Of a stretch of 64,000 bases of DNA, positions 45,981-54,325 are shown piece by piece. Positions within the stretch are counted from its first letter, which is position 1. Each line of letters starts with the position of its first letter. The notes beneath the pieces were generated by a model. That model saw only the letters and a list, made by a program, of their open reading frames with translations, was not told where the DNA came from and ran no database searches. This stretch comes from Microvirga subterranea (lineage in GTDB: Bacteria > Pseudomonadota > Alphaproteobacteria > Rhizobiales > Beijerinckiaceae). The translations under genes and the position numbers were made by a program. The stretch lies in assembly GCF_003350535.1 (NCBI RefSeq), contig NZ_QQBB01000004.1, forward strand, positions 417,384-481,383, given 5' to 3'.

Positions 45981-47261
45981 TCAGCCCCCGAACCACTTGG
46001 CCGGCCCGGTGACGAGAATCGGGAACATGACCATAAGGAACAGGACGATGAGCTGCGCCAGCATGAACGGCCACACACCCTTGATGATGTCGTCCATGCT
46101 GATCTTGGAGACGCCGGCGACGACGTTCAGCACCGTTCCGACGGGCGGCGTGATCAACCCGATGGCATTGTTGACGATGAAGAGGACGCCGAAATAGACC
46201 GGGTCGATGCCGGCCGCCTTGATGACCGGCATCAGGATCGGCGTCAGGATCAAGATCGTGGGCGTCATATCCATGGCGGTGCCGATGATCACGACCAGGA
46301 TCATGATGACCAAGAGCAGAAGCGTCTGGTTGTCCATGAAGGGTTGCAGCATATCGACGAGCGTCGTGGCGACCTCCGAGACCGTGATGAGCCAGGACGA
46401 TACGAGCGCGGCCGCCACGAGGAACATCACCACGCTGGTCGTCAGCGCTGCCGAGACGAACACCGCATAGAGCTCGGAGATCTTGAGCTCCCGGTAGATG
46501 AACAGCGCGACGAAAAGTGCGTACACCGCGGCTACGACGCCAGCCTCCGTCGGGGTAAACACCCCGAATTTAAGGCCGAAGAGCACGATGGCGGGCAGGA
46601 TCAGCGCCCAAATTCCATCGACGAGCGCCTTCATGATATCCTTTGCCGATTGCCTCGGCGGGCTCTCGACATTCTCATTGCGCACGATCCACCACCACGC
46701 GAGGGCCACGCCGAGTCCGAGAAGGATCCCGGGGACGATGCCGGCCAGGAACAGCTTCGTGATCGAGACGCCGCCGACGACGCCGAACACGACGAAGCCG
46801 ATGCTGGGAGGAATCACAGGCGCAATGATGCCGGAGGCGGCGATGAGGCCACCCGCATGAGCCTTGTTGTGACCGGCCCGGACCATCATCGGCACCAACA
46901 GAGCCGACAGGGCGGCCGCATCGGCAACCGCGGAGCCCGACAAAGCGGCAAGGAACACGGCGGCCAGGATGGCCACGTAACCGAGACCGCCTCTGACGTG
47001 CCCCACCAACGCAAGCGCCAGATTGACGAGGCGCTTGGACAGCCCCCCGACGTTCATGATTTCGCCAGCAAGCATGAAGAACGGCACGGCCAGAAGCGGG
47101 AAGCTGTCGGCCCCGTTGATGACGTTCTGGGCGACGATCTGCGAGTCGAAGATGTCGACGTAGTACATCAGCGCTATGCCGCTGATGAGCAGGGCATAGG
47201 CGATCGGCATGCCGATCGCCATGGTTCCAAGGAGGGAGGCGGTGAAGACTGTGAGGACCAT
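45981..47261 (-). CDS. TRAP transporter large permease DctM
   Basis: A 426-residue membrane protein with about twelve helices, the Na+-coupled transport subunit. Motifs GADSFPLLAVPFFMLAGEIMNVGG, SGSAVADAAALSALLVPMM and NNAIGLITPPVGTVLNV are characteristic. It follows dctQ by 9 bp. Confidence 0.94.
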   Translation of the reverse strand: MVLTVFTASLLGTMAIGMPIAYALLISGIALMYYVDIFDSQIVAQNVINGADSFPLLAVPFFMLAGEIMNVGGLSKRLVNLALALVGHVRGGLGYVAILAAVFLAALSGSAVADAAALSALLVPMMVRAGHNKAHAGGLIAASGIIAPVIPPSIGFVVFGVVGGVSITKLFLAGIVPGILLGLGVALAWWWIVRNENVESPPRQSAKDIMKALVDGIWALILPAIVLFGLKFGVFTPTEAGVVAAVYALFVALFIYRELKISELYAVFVSAALTTSVVMFLVAAALVSSWLITVSEVATTLVDMLQPFMDNQTLLLLVIMILVVIIGTAMDMTPTILILTPILMPVIKAAGIDPVYFGVLFIVNNAIGLITPPVGTVLNVVAGVSKISMDDIIKGVWPFMLAQLIVLFLMVMFPILVTGPAKWFGG

Positions 47262-47270
47262 GGCGCTCTC

Positions 47271-47861
47271 CTACCTGCCCTGTGCCGGAACGTTCGTAAG
47301 CGCCTCTCGACCATCTCGCTTACCTAGCTCGTGCTGGAGCGCGTCGAGTTCCTCCTGCTCCTCCGACTCTTTGACCATAATGAGTTCCTCGTCGGAAAGC
47401 TTGCCGGTCACAGTTTTATAGAGCTGGACCAGCAGGATCAGGCCGGTGGAGACGCCGAACACGATCCCGACTCCATAGAACCAGCCGGTCGACAATCCGG
47501 ACGCCGGTGCGGCTACATCCCAGTTGATGAGGGTCTGCTGCCAGCTTCCTTCGGCAAGGAGCCACGTGGCGTAGAGCATGAGGATCTGGCTCACGATCAA
47601 GCAGGCTCGCTTGGCCCAACTTGGGAGGTGCTTCACCAGACTGTCCACGCCGAGATGCCCATGCTCGCGCATGGCCACGATGGCCCCCAGGAAGGTGAGC
47701 CACACGAACAGCCAGCGCGAGACCTCCTCGGAAACCGTGATGCCCGAGTTGAAGCCGTAGCGCAGAACCACGTTGCCGAAGACGAGCACCACCATGATCG
47801 CCAGGAAGAGGGCGATCAGGACCTTCAGCAGCTTGAAGTAGCCTTCCACGATCATGTTCAT
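47271..47861 (-). CDS. TRAP transporter small permease DctQ
   Basis: A 196-residue four-helix membrane subunit: helices about 10-30, 47-65 (with the family EEVSRWLFVWLTFLGAIVAMREHGHLGVD), 88-108 and 128-148. The C-terminal 45 residues are a charged cytoplasmic extension (KLSDEELIMVKESEEQEELDALQHELG) beyond the family norm. It is the second gene of the operon after the shikimate dehydrogenase. Confidence 0.9.
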   Translation of the reverse strand: MNMIVEGYFKLLKVLIALFLAIMVVLVFGNVVLRYGFNSGITVSEEVSRWLFVWLTFLGAIVAMREHGHLGVDSLVKHLPSWAKRACLIVSQILMLYATWLLAEGSWQQTLINWDVAAPASGLSTGWFYGVGIVFGVSTGLILLVQLYKTVTGKLSDEELIMVKESEEQEELDALQHELGKRDGREALTNVPAQGR

Positions 47862-47909
47862 TGGCGTTTCCTCTGTCCGGCGCCCCTGTTCTTGTTGTTG
47901 GGAGACGCG

Positions 47910-48782
47910 CTACATCGATTGAAAATGTCGCCTCATTCGTTCCGGGTCAGGCTCCATCCCTGTGAAGAGACGGAATGCGCCGACGGCTTGGAAAACCGCC
48001 ATTCCGCCCCCGCCCATGGTTCGGCAACCAAGTGCGCGCGCATTCCGGAGCAGTTCCGTCTCGAGAGGGAAATAGACGATGTCGGCCACCCACAGACCTG
48101 CGCGCAGCAACTCAGCCGGCAGCACCATCCCGGGGTGCTTGGCCATTCCGACTGGTGTGGTGTTCACGATCCCGTCCGCGTCCGCCACCGCCTGCGGAAG
48201 GTCTGCGACGGCGGCGGCCCGTCCTGGGCCAAAACGCCGGCAAAGCTCCTCAGCGAGGCGATCTGCGCGCCCTTGATCCGTATCGGCAATATCAATCCGT
48301 CCGGTTCCCAGGGTCAGCAAGGCATGAGCCACGGCCGCCCCCGCCCCCCCAGCGCCGAACTGCACCACGCATTCGCGTGCAACGTCCGAAAGATCATGCC
48401 TGAAGCTCTCCGCAAAGCCCCACCAGTCCGTGTTGTGACCAACGCTTCGTCCATCCTGGAACACGACGGTGTTCACGGCCCCTAGGGCTCGTGCATCTGC
48501 GGTCAAATCGTCGAGAAGAGGAAGGATCGCCTGTTTGCAAGGATAAGTGATGTTGAGCCCCGAATAGCCCATGCGCTGCGCGGCCGTCACGAGTTCCGGC
48601 AGGCATTCCGGACCGAGCCCCAAAGCGTCAAGATCGATGAGCTTATAGATATAGCGCAATCCCTGCTCAGCCCCCTCGCGCTCGTGCATTGCAGGCGTAC
48701 GAGACGCCTGAATGCCGGCGCCGATCAGGCCGCTGAGGACCGGGCGAGCCGATGCATATCGAACTGCAAAGCTCTGGTGCAC
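47910..48782 (-). CDS. Shikimate/quinate dehydrogenase
   Basis: A 290-residue AroE/YdiB-family enzyme (from GTG 48782). Substrate motifs SGLIGAGIQASRTPAMHEREG and NITYPCKQAILP (catalytic Lys and later NTDWWGF with Asp), cofactor loop FGAGGAGAAVAHALL, and the end MGGGGMAVFQAVGAFRLFTG are intact. It oxidises shikimate or quinate in this catabolic setting. The frame reaches an ATG at 48875 with a 31-residue unusual leader; GTG 48782 gives the normal family length and is preferred. First gene of the - operon. Confidence 0.9.
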   Translation of the reverse strand: MHQSFAVRYASARPVLSGLIGAGIQASRTPAMHEREGAEQGLRYIYKLIDLDALGLGPECLPELVTAAQRMGYSGLNITYPCKQAILPLLDDLTADARALGAVNTVVFQDGRSVGHNTDWWGFAESFRHDLSDVARECVVQFGAGGAGAAVAHALLTLGTGRIDIADTDQGRADRLAEELCRRFGPGRAAAVADLPQAVADADGIVNTTPVGMAKHPGMVLPAELLRAGLWVADIVYFPLETELLRNARALGCRTMGGGGMAVFQAVGAFRLFTGMEPDPERMRRHFQSM

Positions 48783-49125
48783 CGCTTTTCCGCCCCCGCC
48801 CGAATCCGCTGGGTGGAACAGAACGTTGCCCAAACCGGACAAGGGGTCGGCGCGCCGCGTGCCATCGTGAGCCATGGCCTTGACGTCCTTCTCGGTCTCC
48901 CGTCGTCCACAACGGGCAGTTTCCTCAATATCGCTTGGGATTGGGGCTTTTTGTTCGACGCAGCTCTTTGCATCCCGAAGCTGCAATATTAATGTACGAA
49001 CTAGTTAGTTTGGTCAACTCCGGTTGCAGACGTTTTTTCGCTGTTCCATTGTCATCGGGTAAGCAACAGAATTCCGCGAAGCTGATCCGACGCACGGCAG
49101 TGGAGGCGATTGGAGGGAGGAATGA
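48783..49125. promoter_or_regulatory. Divergent promoter region with candidate operator
   Basis: On -, TTGACC (49017-49012) is followed after 17 bases by CATTAA (48994-48989), a plausible sigma-70 promoter for the shikimate operon. The spacer contains the palindrome AACTAGTT (48999-49006), a good place for the TetR repressor encoded divergently at 49126. The -10 match is weak. Confidence 0.4.
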
Positions 49126-49851
49126 GTGAGCGCCAAAGCTAAGCTTCGACGCGAGATGTCTGCTGGCTCGCCCTCCTCAAGCAGCCTGGGCGACTCACTG
49201 GCCCGCCAGGTTGGATCGAAGCGTACGACCCCGGGGCGCGGACATGATCCGGAGCTGACCCGCCAGAACATCCTTGCAGTGGCCACCAAAGAATTTGCCG
49301 AGAAGGGCTATAGCGGAGCCCGTGTCGACGAGATCGCTGCCCGAACGAACACCAGCAAGCGAATGATCTATTACTACTTCGGGGACAAGGAAGGCTTGTT
49401 CGTCACGGTGCTCGAGGAAGCCTATCGACGCATCCGACAGATCGAGGCCACCCTCGACCTTGCCCATCTCGAACCCGAGGATGCGATCCGGGCGCTCGTC
49501 GGCTTCACCTTCGACTACCAGAATTCGAACGAGGACTTCATCCGGCTCGTGATGGTGGAGAACATCCACCAGGGTGTTCATCTGGCCCGCTCACGCGCAA
49601 TCCAGGATCTGAACGTCTCCGTCATTCATACGCTTCGCGACATTTACGACCGCGGTGTCAGCCAAGATCTGTTCCGGAAAGGCATCGACGAGATCGACCT
49701 GCACATGACCATCAGTGCCCTATGCTTCTTCAATGTCTCGAACCGGGCAACGTTCTCCCAGATCTTTAAGCGGGACATGACCGCTCCGGAGATGCTGGCG
49801 AAACGACGGGAGACGGTGATCGAGACCGTGATACGCTATCTCAAAAAATGA
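49126..49851 (+). CDS. TetR family transcriptional regulator
   Basis: A 241-residue regulator with a 40-residue polar leader and an HTH at about 45-90 (RQNILAVATKEFAEKGYSGARVDEIAARTNTSKRMIYYYFGDKEGLF). The C-terminal ligand domain is the type found with aromatic or quinate clusters (DFIRLVMVENIHQGVHLARSRAIQDLN). It starts with GTG 49126, with GGGAGG 7 bases upstream. Divergent to the shikimate operon and followed by aroQ, it probably represses both. Confidence 0.92.
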   Translation: MSAKAKLRREMSAGSPSSSSLGDSLARQVGSKRTTPGRGHDPELTRQNILAVATKEFAEKGYSGARVDEIAARTNTSKRMIYYYFGDKEGLFVTVLEEAYRRIRQIEATLDLAHLEPEDAIRALVGFTFDYQNSNEDFIRLVMVENIHQGVHLARSRAIQDLNVSVIHTLRDIYDRGVSQDLFRKGIDEIDLHMTISALCFFNVSNRATFSQIFKRDMTAPEMLAKRRETVIETVIRYLKK

Positions 49852-49941
49852 CGCTGTCGGACCCGGCGCTACGCCCCGCGGCGAAGCGGCCGAGTGCAAG
49901 AGGCCAGAGATTGCGCCATGAACCGACGGGAGACCCCATCA

Positions 49942-50391
49942 ATGAGCCGCCTCGTCTATGTCCTGAACGGCCCGAACCTAAATCTGCTCGGCAAACGCCA
50001 GCCAGCGATCTACGGCTACGAAACTCTTGCCGATGTCGAGGCGGACTGCCGACGTGCCGCAGGGGAGCTTAAGCTCGAGATCGAGTTTCACCAGAGCAAT
50101 GCGGAGCACCAGATCATCGACTGGATTCATGAGGCGCGGGAACGGGCCGGCGGCATCGTCATCAACCCCGCTGCCTTCACTCATACCTCAGTGGCGATCC
50201 TCGATGCACTCAATGCCTGCGAATTCCCGATCATCGAGGTCCACATTTCCAATGTGCACAGGCGGGAATCCTTCCGGCATCACTCCTACGTGTCTCTCGT
50301 CGCATCCGGTGTCATCGCTGGCTTCGGAACGCAGGGCTATACGCTCGCCATTCAGCGCATCGCCCGACTGATCGACGAAGATCAAAGATAA
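49942..50391 (+). CDS. aroQ: 3-dehydroquinate dehydratase type II
   Basis: A 149-residue dodecameric-type AroQ that interconverts 3-dehydroquinate and 3-dehydroshikimate. [23 protein letters not shown] holds Arg19 and the catalytic Tyr24; [29 protein letters not shown] and [20 protein letters not shown] carry the remaining active-site residues. ATG 49942 is chosen over 49918 because GGGAG lies 9 bases upstream. In this place it likely serves quinate catabolism rather than biosynthesis. Confidence 0.94.
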   Translation: MSRLVYVLNGPNLNLLGKRQPAIYGYETLADVEADCRRAAGELKLEIEFHQSNAEHQIIDWIHEARERAGGIVINPAAFTHTSVAILDALNACEFPIIEVHISNVHRRESFRHHSYVSLVASGVIAGFGTQGYTLAIQRIARLIDEDQR

Positions 50392-50424
50392 TTCACCGGC
50401 ACGCAGAAAGCTTGGAGCGCCTCC

Positions 50425-50775
50425 TTACTCCGAAGCGGGGACGAAGTCGTCGCGCATCGGAGTGAAGACGTCGAGTAGAATCCCGGCCTCGACCGCAACG
50501 GCGCCGTGGACGGCATCGGGCGGGACAAGGAAGCTATCTCCCTGACGCAGGCGCTCGGTCCGGCCTGCGATCGTGACGTCGAACACGCCCTCTTCCACCA
50601 GGCTGCACTGAATGTGCGGATGCGAGTGCGCGGCTCCCACCGCGCCCGCCTCGAAGGCGACGCGCACCATCATCACACCGGTGTCATAGGTCAGCACCTT
50701 GCGCCGGATGCCCTCGCCTGCCGGCACCCACGGGCACTCTTCGTCGAAGGCAAAAGGCCGTCCCTTGCGATTCAT
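50425..50775 (-). CDS. kdgF: KdgF-like cupin
   Basis: A 116-residue single-domain cupin. The metal motif GAAHSHPHIQCSLVEEGVFDVTIAG (His, His, Gln, Glu pattern) and the second cupin motif VPPDAVHGAVAVEAGILLDVFTP are clear. KdgF converts unsaturated uronates from pectin or alginate into 5-keto-4-deoxyuronate. Its position last in an operon with kduI and kduD supports this. ATG 50775 has GGGAGG 5 bases upstream. Confidence 0.85.
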   Translation of the reverse strand: MNRKGRPFAFDEECPWVPAGEGIRRKVLTYDTGVMMVRVAFEAGAVGAAHSHPHIQCSLVEEGVFDVTIAGRTERLRQGDSFLVPPDAVHGAVAVEAGILLDVFTPMRDDFVPASE

Positions 50776-50791
50776 GGGTCCTCCCGAAAGT

Positions 50792-51550
50792 CTAGCGCGC
50801 GAGCCAGCCGCCATCAACGGGCAGCACGATGCCGTGGACGTAGTCCGCTGCGGCGGAGGCCAGGAAGACTGCCGCGCCACCCAAATCCCCTGGGTCGCCC
50901 CAGCGTCCAGCCGGGATGCGGCCCAGGATCTCGCTGCTGCGCTTCGGGTCATCGCGAAGAGCCTCCGTATTGTTGGTGACGAAGTACCCGGGCGCAATGG
51001 CGTTGACGTTGATGCCCTTGGCGGCCCACTCACAGGCAAGAAGACGTGTCAGTCCTGCCAACCCGCTCTTGCTTGCCGTGTAGGATGGAATGCGAATGCC
51101 TCCCTGGAACGACAGGAGCGAGGCGATGTTGATGATCTTGCCGCCCAGCCCGTCTGCCAGCATCGTCCGAGCCGCGGCCTGGGTCAGGAAGAAGGTGGAC
51201 TTGAGATTGACGTTCATCACGTCGTCCCAGTCCTTCTCCGAGAAGTCGATAGCGTCCGCACGCCGGATGATGCCTGCATTATTGACGAGGATGTCGATGC
51301 GTCCTCCCCCCGCCACAGCTTCGGCCACGGTGCGCTCGATCGGTTCGAGGCTCGACAGATCCGCCTGCACGGCGTGGAACGCGACACCGGCCTCGCGGCA
51401 CAGGCGTTCCGTCTCGTCCATGGCAGAGCGTCCGACGGCCACGATGCCCGCTCCAGCTTCGGCGAGCGCAACCGCGATGGATCGACCGAGACCCGTATTG
51501 GCCCCGGTCACGACGGCGGTCTTGCCGGTCAGATCAAAGGGATTCTTCAT
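50792..51550 (-). CDS. kduD: 2-dehydro-3-deoxy-D-gluconate 5-dehydrogenase
   Basis: A 252-residue SDR. TGANTGLGRSIAVALAEAGA at about 12-31, NNAGIIRR at 87-94, the YTASKSGLAGLTRLLACEWA helix with catalytic Tyr-Lys, and APGYFVTNNTEALRDDPKRSSEILGRIPAGRWG are the KduD hallmarks. It reduces 2,5-diketo-3-deoxygluconate to 2-keto-3-deoxygluconate. It follows kduI by 9 bp. Confidence 0.93.
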   Translation of the reverse strand: MKNPFDLTGKTAVVTGANTGLGRSIAVALAEAGAGIVAVGRSAMDETERLCREAGVAFHAVQADLSSLEPIERTVAEAVAGGGRIDILVNNAGIIRRADAIDFSEKDWDDVMNVNLKSTFFLTQAAARTMLADGLGGKIINIASLLSFQGGIRIPSYTASKSGLAGLTRLLACEWAAKGINVNAIAPGYFVTNNTEALRDDPKRSSEILGRIPAGRWGDPGDLGGAAVFLASAAADYVHGIVLPVDGGWLAR

Positions 51551-51559
51551 GATGCAGCC

Positions 51560-52396
51560 TCATCGCAGTGCGTCCATGGGCACCATGTCCATGTCCGTGA
51601 AGTCCTGGTTGTCTCCGCCCATGGCCCAAACGAAGGTATAGTTGCTGGTGCCCACGCCCGAATGGATCGACCAGCCGGGCGAGAGGATAGCCTGCTCGTT
51701 GGCGACCACGAGGTGCTTGGTCTCGTCTGGTTCGCCCATGAAGTGGAACACGCGGGTGTCGGGTTTCATGTCGAAGTAGACATAGACCTCTGAGCGCCTA
51801 TCGTGCACGTGGGCCGGCATGGTGTTCCACATGCTGCCCGGCTTCAGCTGGGTCATGCCGAGCACGAGTTGCGCCGAACGGCACACCTCCGGATGAATCA
51901 TCTGGTAAATGGTGCGAACATTCCCGTTGGCTGCGTCGCCGAGATCGACCCGCCGCGCGCGGTCGAGGCCGATCTTGACGGTGTCGAAGCGGGCATGGGC
52001 GGGGGTGCTGATCAGATAGAACTTGGCTGGCTGCTCCGGTTCGGCGGATTCGAAGCGGACCTCGCGGATGCCCATGGCCACATAGAGCGCATCGCGGGGC
52101 GCAAGCTCGTGTACCTGCCCATCGGTATGAACGCGGCCTGCGCCGCCCAGGTTGACGACGCCGAGCTCACGGCGGTCGAGAAAGTTCGGAGATCCGATCT
52201 GCTTGTGCGACTCCAGCGTGAGCGGCTCCGCTCCTGGAGTTGCGCCCCCCACGACGAGCCGGTCGATATGGCTGTAGGTGAGCTTGACCTGCCCTGGGAC
52301 GAACAGCTCCTCGATCAGGAAATGACGACGCAGCTCCTCAGTGCTGAAACGACTGACGGCTTCGGGGTGGCACACCTGCCGGACTTCGATGGTCAT
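51560..52396 (-). CDS. kduI: 5-dehydro-4-deoxy-D-glucuronate isomerase
   Basis: A 278-residue two-cupin zinc isomerase that turns 5-keto-4-deoxyuronate into 2,5-diketo-3-deoxygluconate. The zinc ligands are in NTMPAHVHDRRSEVYVYFDM; other family motifs are RRELGVVNLGGAGRVHTDG, DALYVAMGIREVRFES and SPGWSIHSGVGTSNYTFVWAMGGDNQDFTDMD. Length equals the E. coli protein. Confidence 0.96.
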   Translation of the reverse strand: MTIEVRQVCHPEAVSRFSTEELRRHFLIEELFVPGQVKLTYSHIDRLVVGGATPGAEPLTLESHKQIGSPNFLDRRELGVVNLGGAGRVHTDGQVHELAPRDALYVAMGIREVRFESAEPEQPAKFYLISTPAHARFDTVKIGLDRARRVDLGDAANGNVRTIYQMIHPEVCRSAQLVLGMTQLKPGSMWNTMPAHVHDRRSEVYVYFDMKPDTRVFHFMGEPDETKHLVVANEQAILSPGWSIHSGVGTSNYTFVWAMGGDNQDFTDMDMVPMDALR

Positions 52397-52429
52397 TGGT
52401 ACCTCTTGATCAGGGCGAATGAAAAACGC

Positions 52430-53710
52430 TCAGCGGAACATGGCCGGAAGCCAGAGCGACAGAGCAGGCACATAGGTCACAAGAAGGAGCACGAAGACGC
52501 TCGCGCCGAGAAACGGCCAGATCGTCCTCATGGCCTCACCGATCGTAATCTTCCCGACTGCGCAGCCGACGAACAGGACCGATCCTACGGGCGGCGTATT
52601 GAGGCCGATGCCGGCATTGAGGATCAGGATCACCCCAAAATGAACCGGGTCGATTCCGAAAGCCTTGATCACCGGCAGGAAGATCGGCGTGCAGATGATG
52701 ATCATCGGCGCCATATCCATGAAGGTTCCGAGCACCAGCAAGATGACGTTGATGAGGAGCAATACGACGATCGGATTGTCCGAGACGGTCTTCATCAAGG
52801 CGATGGTCGCCTGAGGCACCTGAAGAAAGGCCATGAGCCAGCCAAAGGCGCTCGCTGTTCCGATGACGAGGAGCACCATCGCGGTCGTGCGCACCGCTCC
52901 TAGCGTCGCCTCGACGAAGCCGCTCCAGTCGAGCTCACGATACACGAAGAGCGTCACGAGGAGGGCGTAGATCACCGCGATGCACGAACTCTCTGCCGCC
53001 GTGAACACCCCGGAGCGCACGCCGCCGAAGATGATGAAGATCAGCAGAATTCCGGGAACAGCCGCGACGAAGAAGTAGGCGAGCATCCTGAAGCCAGGGA
53101 ACGGATCGGCCGGATAGCCGCGGCGCACCGCGACCACATAGGCCGCGACCATGAGTGCAGCCGCCAGCAGAATGCCTGGGACAACGCCCGCCGTGAACAG
53201 ATCCGCCACGGAGATCGTGCCACCTGCCGCGATCGAATAGATGATCATGTTGTGCGACGGCGGGATGAGCAACGCGATAATGGCCGAATTGACCGTTACA
53301 TTCACGCTGTAGTCCTTTGCGTACCCGCGTTTCTCCATCTGCGGGATCATGATGCCTCCGATCGCGGACGCATCCGCGATGGCGGACCCGGAGATTCCGC
53401 CGAACAGGGTCGAGGCGACGACGTTGACTTGGCCCAGCCCGCCGCGCAGGTGCCCGACGAATCCTGCCGCCAACCGAATGAGCCGGTCGGCGATGCCACC
53501 GCGCATCATGAGATCGCCGGCGTAGATGAAGAACGGAATCGCCATCATGGCGAAGGCATTCATGCCTGAATTGAGCTGCTGAAACACGACGATGGGCGGA
53601 AGCCCCATGTAGAGAACGGTCGCCAGAGACGCGATGCCGAGGCAGAACGCGACCGGCGTGCCGATCAGCAGGAGCAGCGTGAAGACCCCGAAGAGTACCC
53701 AGACCTCCAT
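52430..53710 (-). CDS. TRAP transporter large permease DctM
   Basis: A 426-residue twelve-helix transporter subunit. GMNAFAMMAIPFFIYAGDLMMRGG, ISGSAIADASAIGGIMIPQM and NAGIGLNTPPVGSVLFVGCA are typical. Co-transcribed with kduI and kduD; a uronate or unsaturated oligouronide is the likely substrate (SiaM/UehM-like branch). Confidence 0.94.
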   Translation of the reverse strand: MEVWVLFGVFTLLLLIGTPVAFCLGIASLATVLYMGLPPIVVFQQLNSGMNAFAMMAIPFFIYAGDLMMRGGIADRLIRLAAGFVGHLRGGLGQVNVVASTLFGGISGSAIADASAIGGIMIPQMEKRGYAKDYSVNVTVNSAIIALLIPPSHNMIIYSIAAGGTISVADLFTAGVVPGILLAAALMVAAYVVAVRRGYPADPFPGFRMLAYFFVAAVPGILLIFIIFGGVRSGVFTAAESSCIAVIYALLVTLFVYRELDWSGFVEATLGAVRTTAMVLLVIGTASAFGWLMAFLQVPQATIALMKTVSDNPIVVLLLINVILLVLGTFMDMAPMIIICTPIFLPVIKAFGIDPVHFGVILILNAGIGLNTPPVGSVLFVGCAVGKITIGEAMRTIWPFLGASVFVLLLVTYVPALSLWLPAMFR

Positions 53711-53714
53711 GGCG

Positions 53715-54254
53715 TTAATCCTTCACGGTCACGAGGTGGGGCTCGTCGGGGCGAACCAGCGGGACAGCCTCGCCGGCAAGCAGGAGGCAGACGAGCTTCT
53801 CAAGGGAGAACAGGGCGATCAGGGTTCCGCCGGCTGCGAGCGGCACATAGTCCATGCCCTGAGGGATCGGCAGCCCCGGCATGGAGGCCGACCATGTCTC
53901 CGCCGCAAGAACCGTGCCGTACCAGGCCATGGCACACCCGAAGGCGAGCACCAGAATCTCGGTGACGGCAAGCATGATCTGGCGAAGGCCGGGAGTGGCA
54001 TAGTGCAGAGCAATCTCGAAGCCGAGATGATTGCCCTCGCGCACACCGACAGCGGACCCCAGAAGGATGAACCAGCTCATGAGCAGCAGGGAGGCGGGCT
54101 CCGTCCAACTCGGCGACTGGTTCATCACGTACCGGCCAAAAACCTGCCATGCGATGAAAGCGGTCATCATAACAAGGCCGATCCCTGCAACCCAAAGCGC
54201 CGCCCTGTTTACGGCAGCCAGGATCCGGGACAGCGCGGCAAGCGCAGGTCTCAT
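53715..54254 (-). CDS. TRAP transporter small permease DctQ
   Basis: A 179-residue four-helix subunit; QVFGRYVMNQSPSWTEPASLLLMSWFILLGSAVGVREGNHLGFE is the family signature. ATG 54254 has GGAG 9 bases upstream; the ATG at 54269 lacks one, and the frame open beyond it is the dctP antiframe. It is 4 bp from dctM. Confidence 0.9.
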   Translation of the reverse strand: MRPALAALSRILAAVNRAALWVAGIGLVMMTAFIAWQVFGRYVMNQSPSWTEPASLLLMSWFILLGSAVGVREGNHLGFEIALHYATPGLRQIMLAVTEILVLAFGCAMAWYGTVLAAETWSASMPGLPIPQGMDYVPLAAGGTLIALFSLEKLVCLLLAGEAVPLVRPDEPHLVTVKD

Positions 54255-54281
54255 CGGCACGATCTCCATAAGAGGAAGAAA

Positions 54282-54303
54282 CGGACCGGCAAACGCCGGT
54301 CCG
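54282..54303 (-). terminator. Intercistronic hairpin between dctP and dctQ
   Basis: CGGACCGGC (54282-54290) pairs perfectly with GCCGGTCCG (54295-54303) around AAAC, in the 71-bp gap after dctP. No U-tract on -; likely an mRNA stabiliser that raises dctP over the membrane genes. Confidence 0.65.
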
Positions 54304-54325
54304 ATGCAGCGTCGATCCAAACGGA

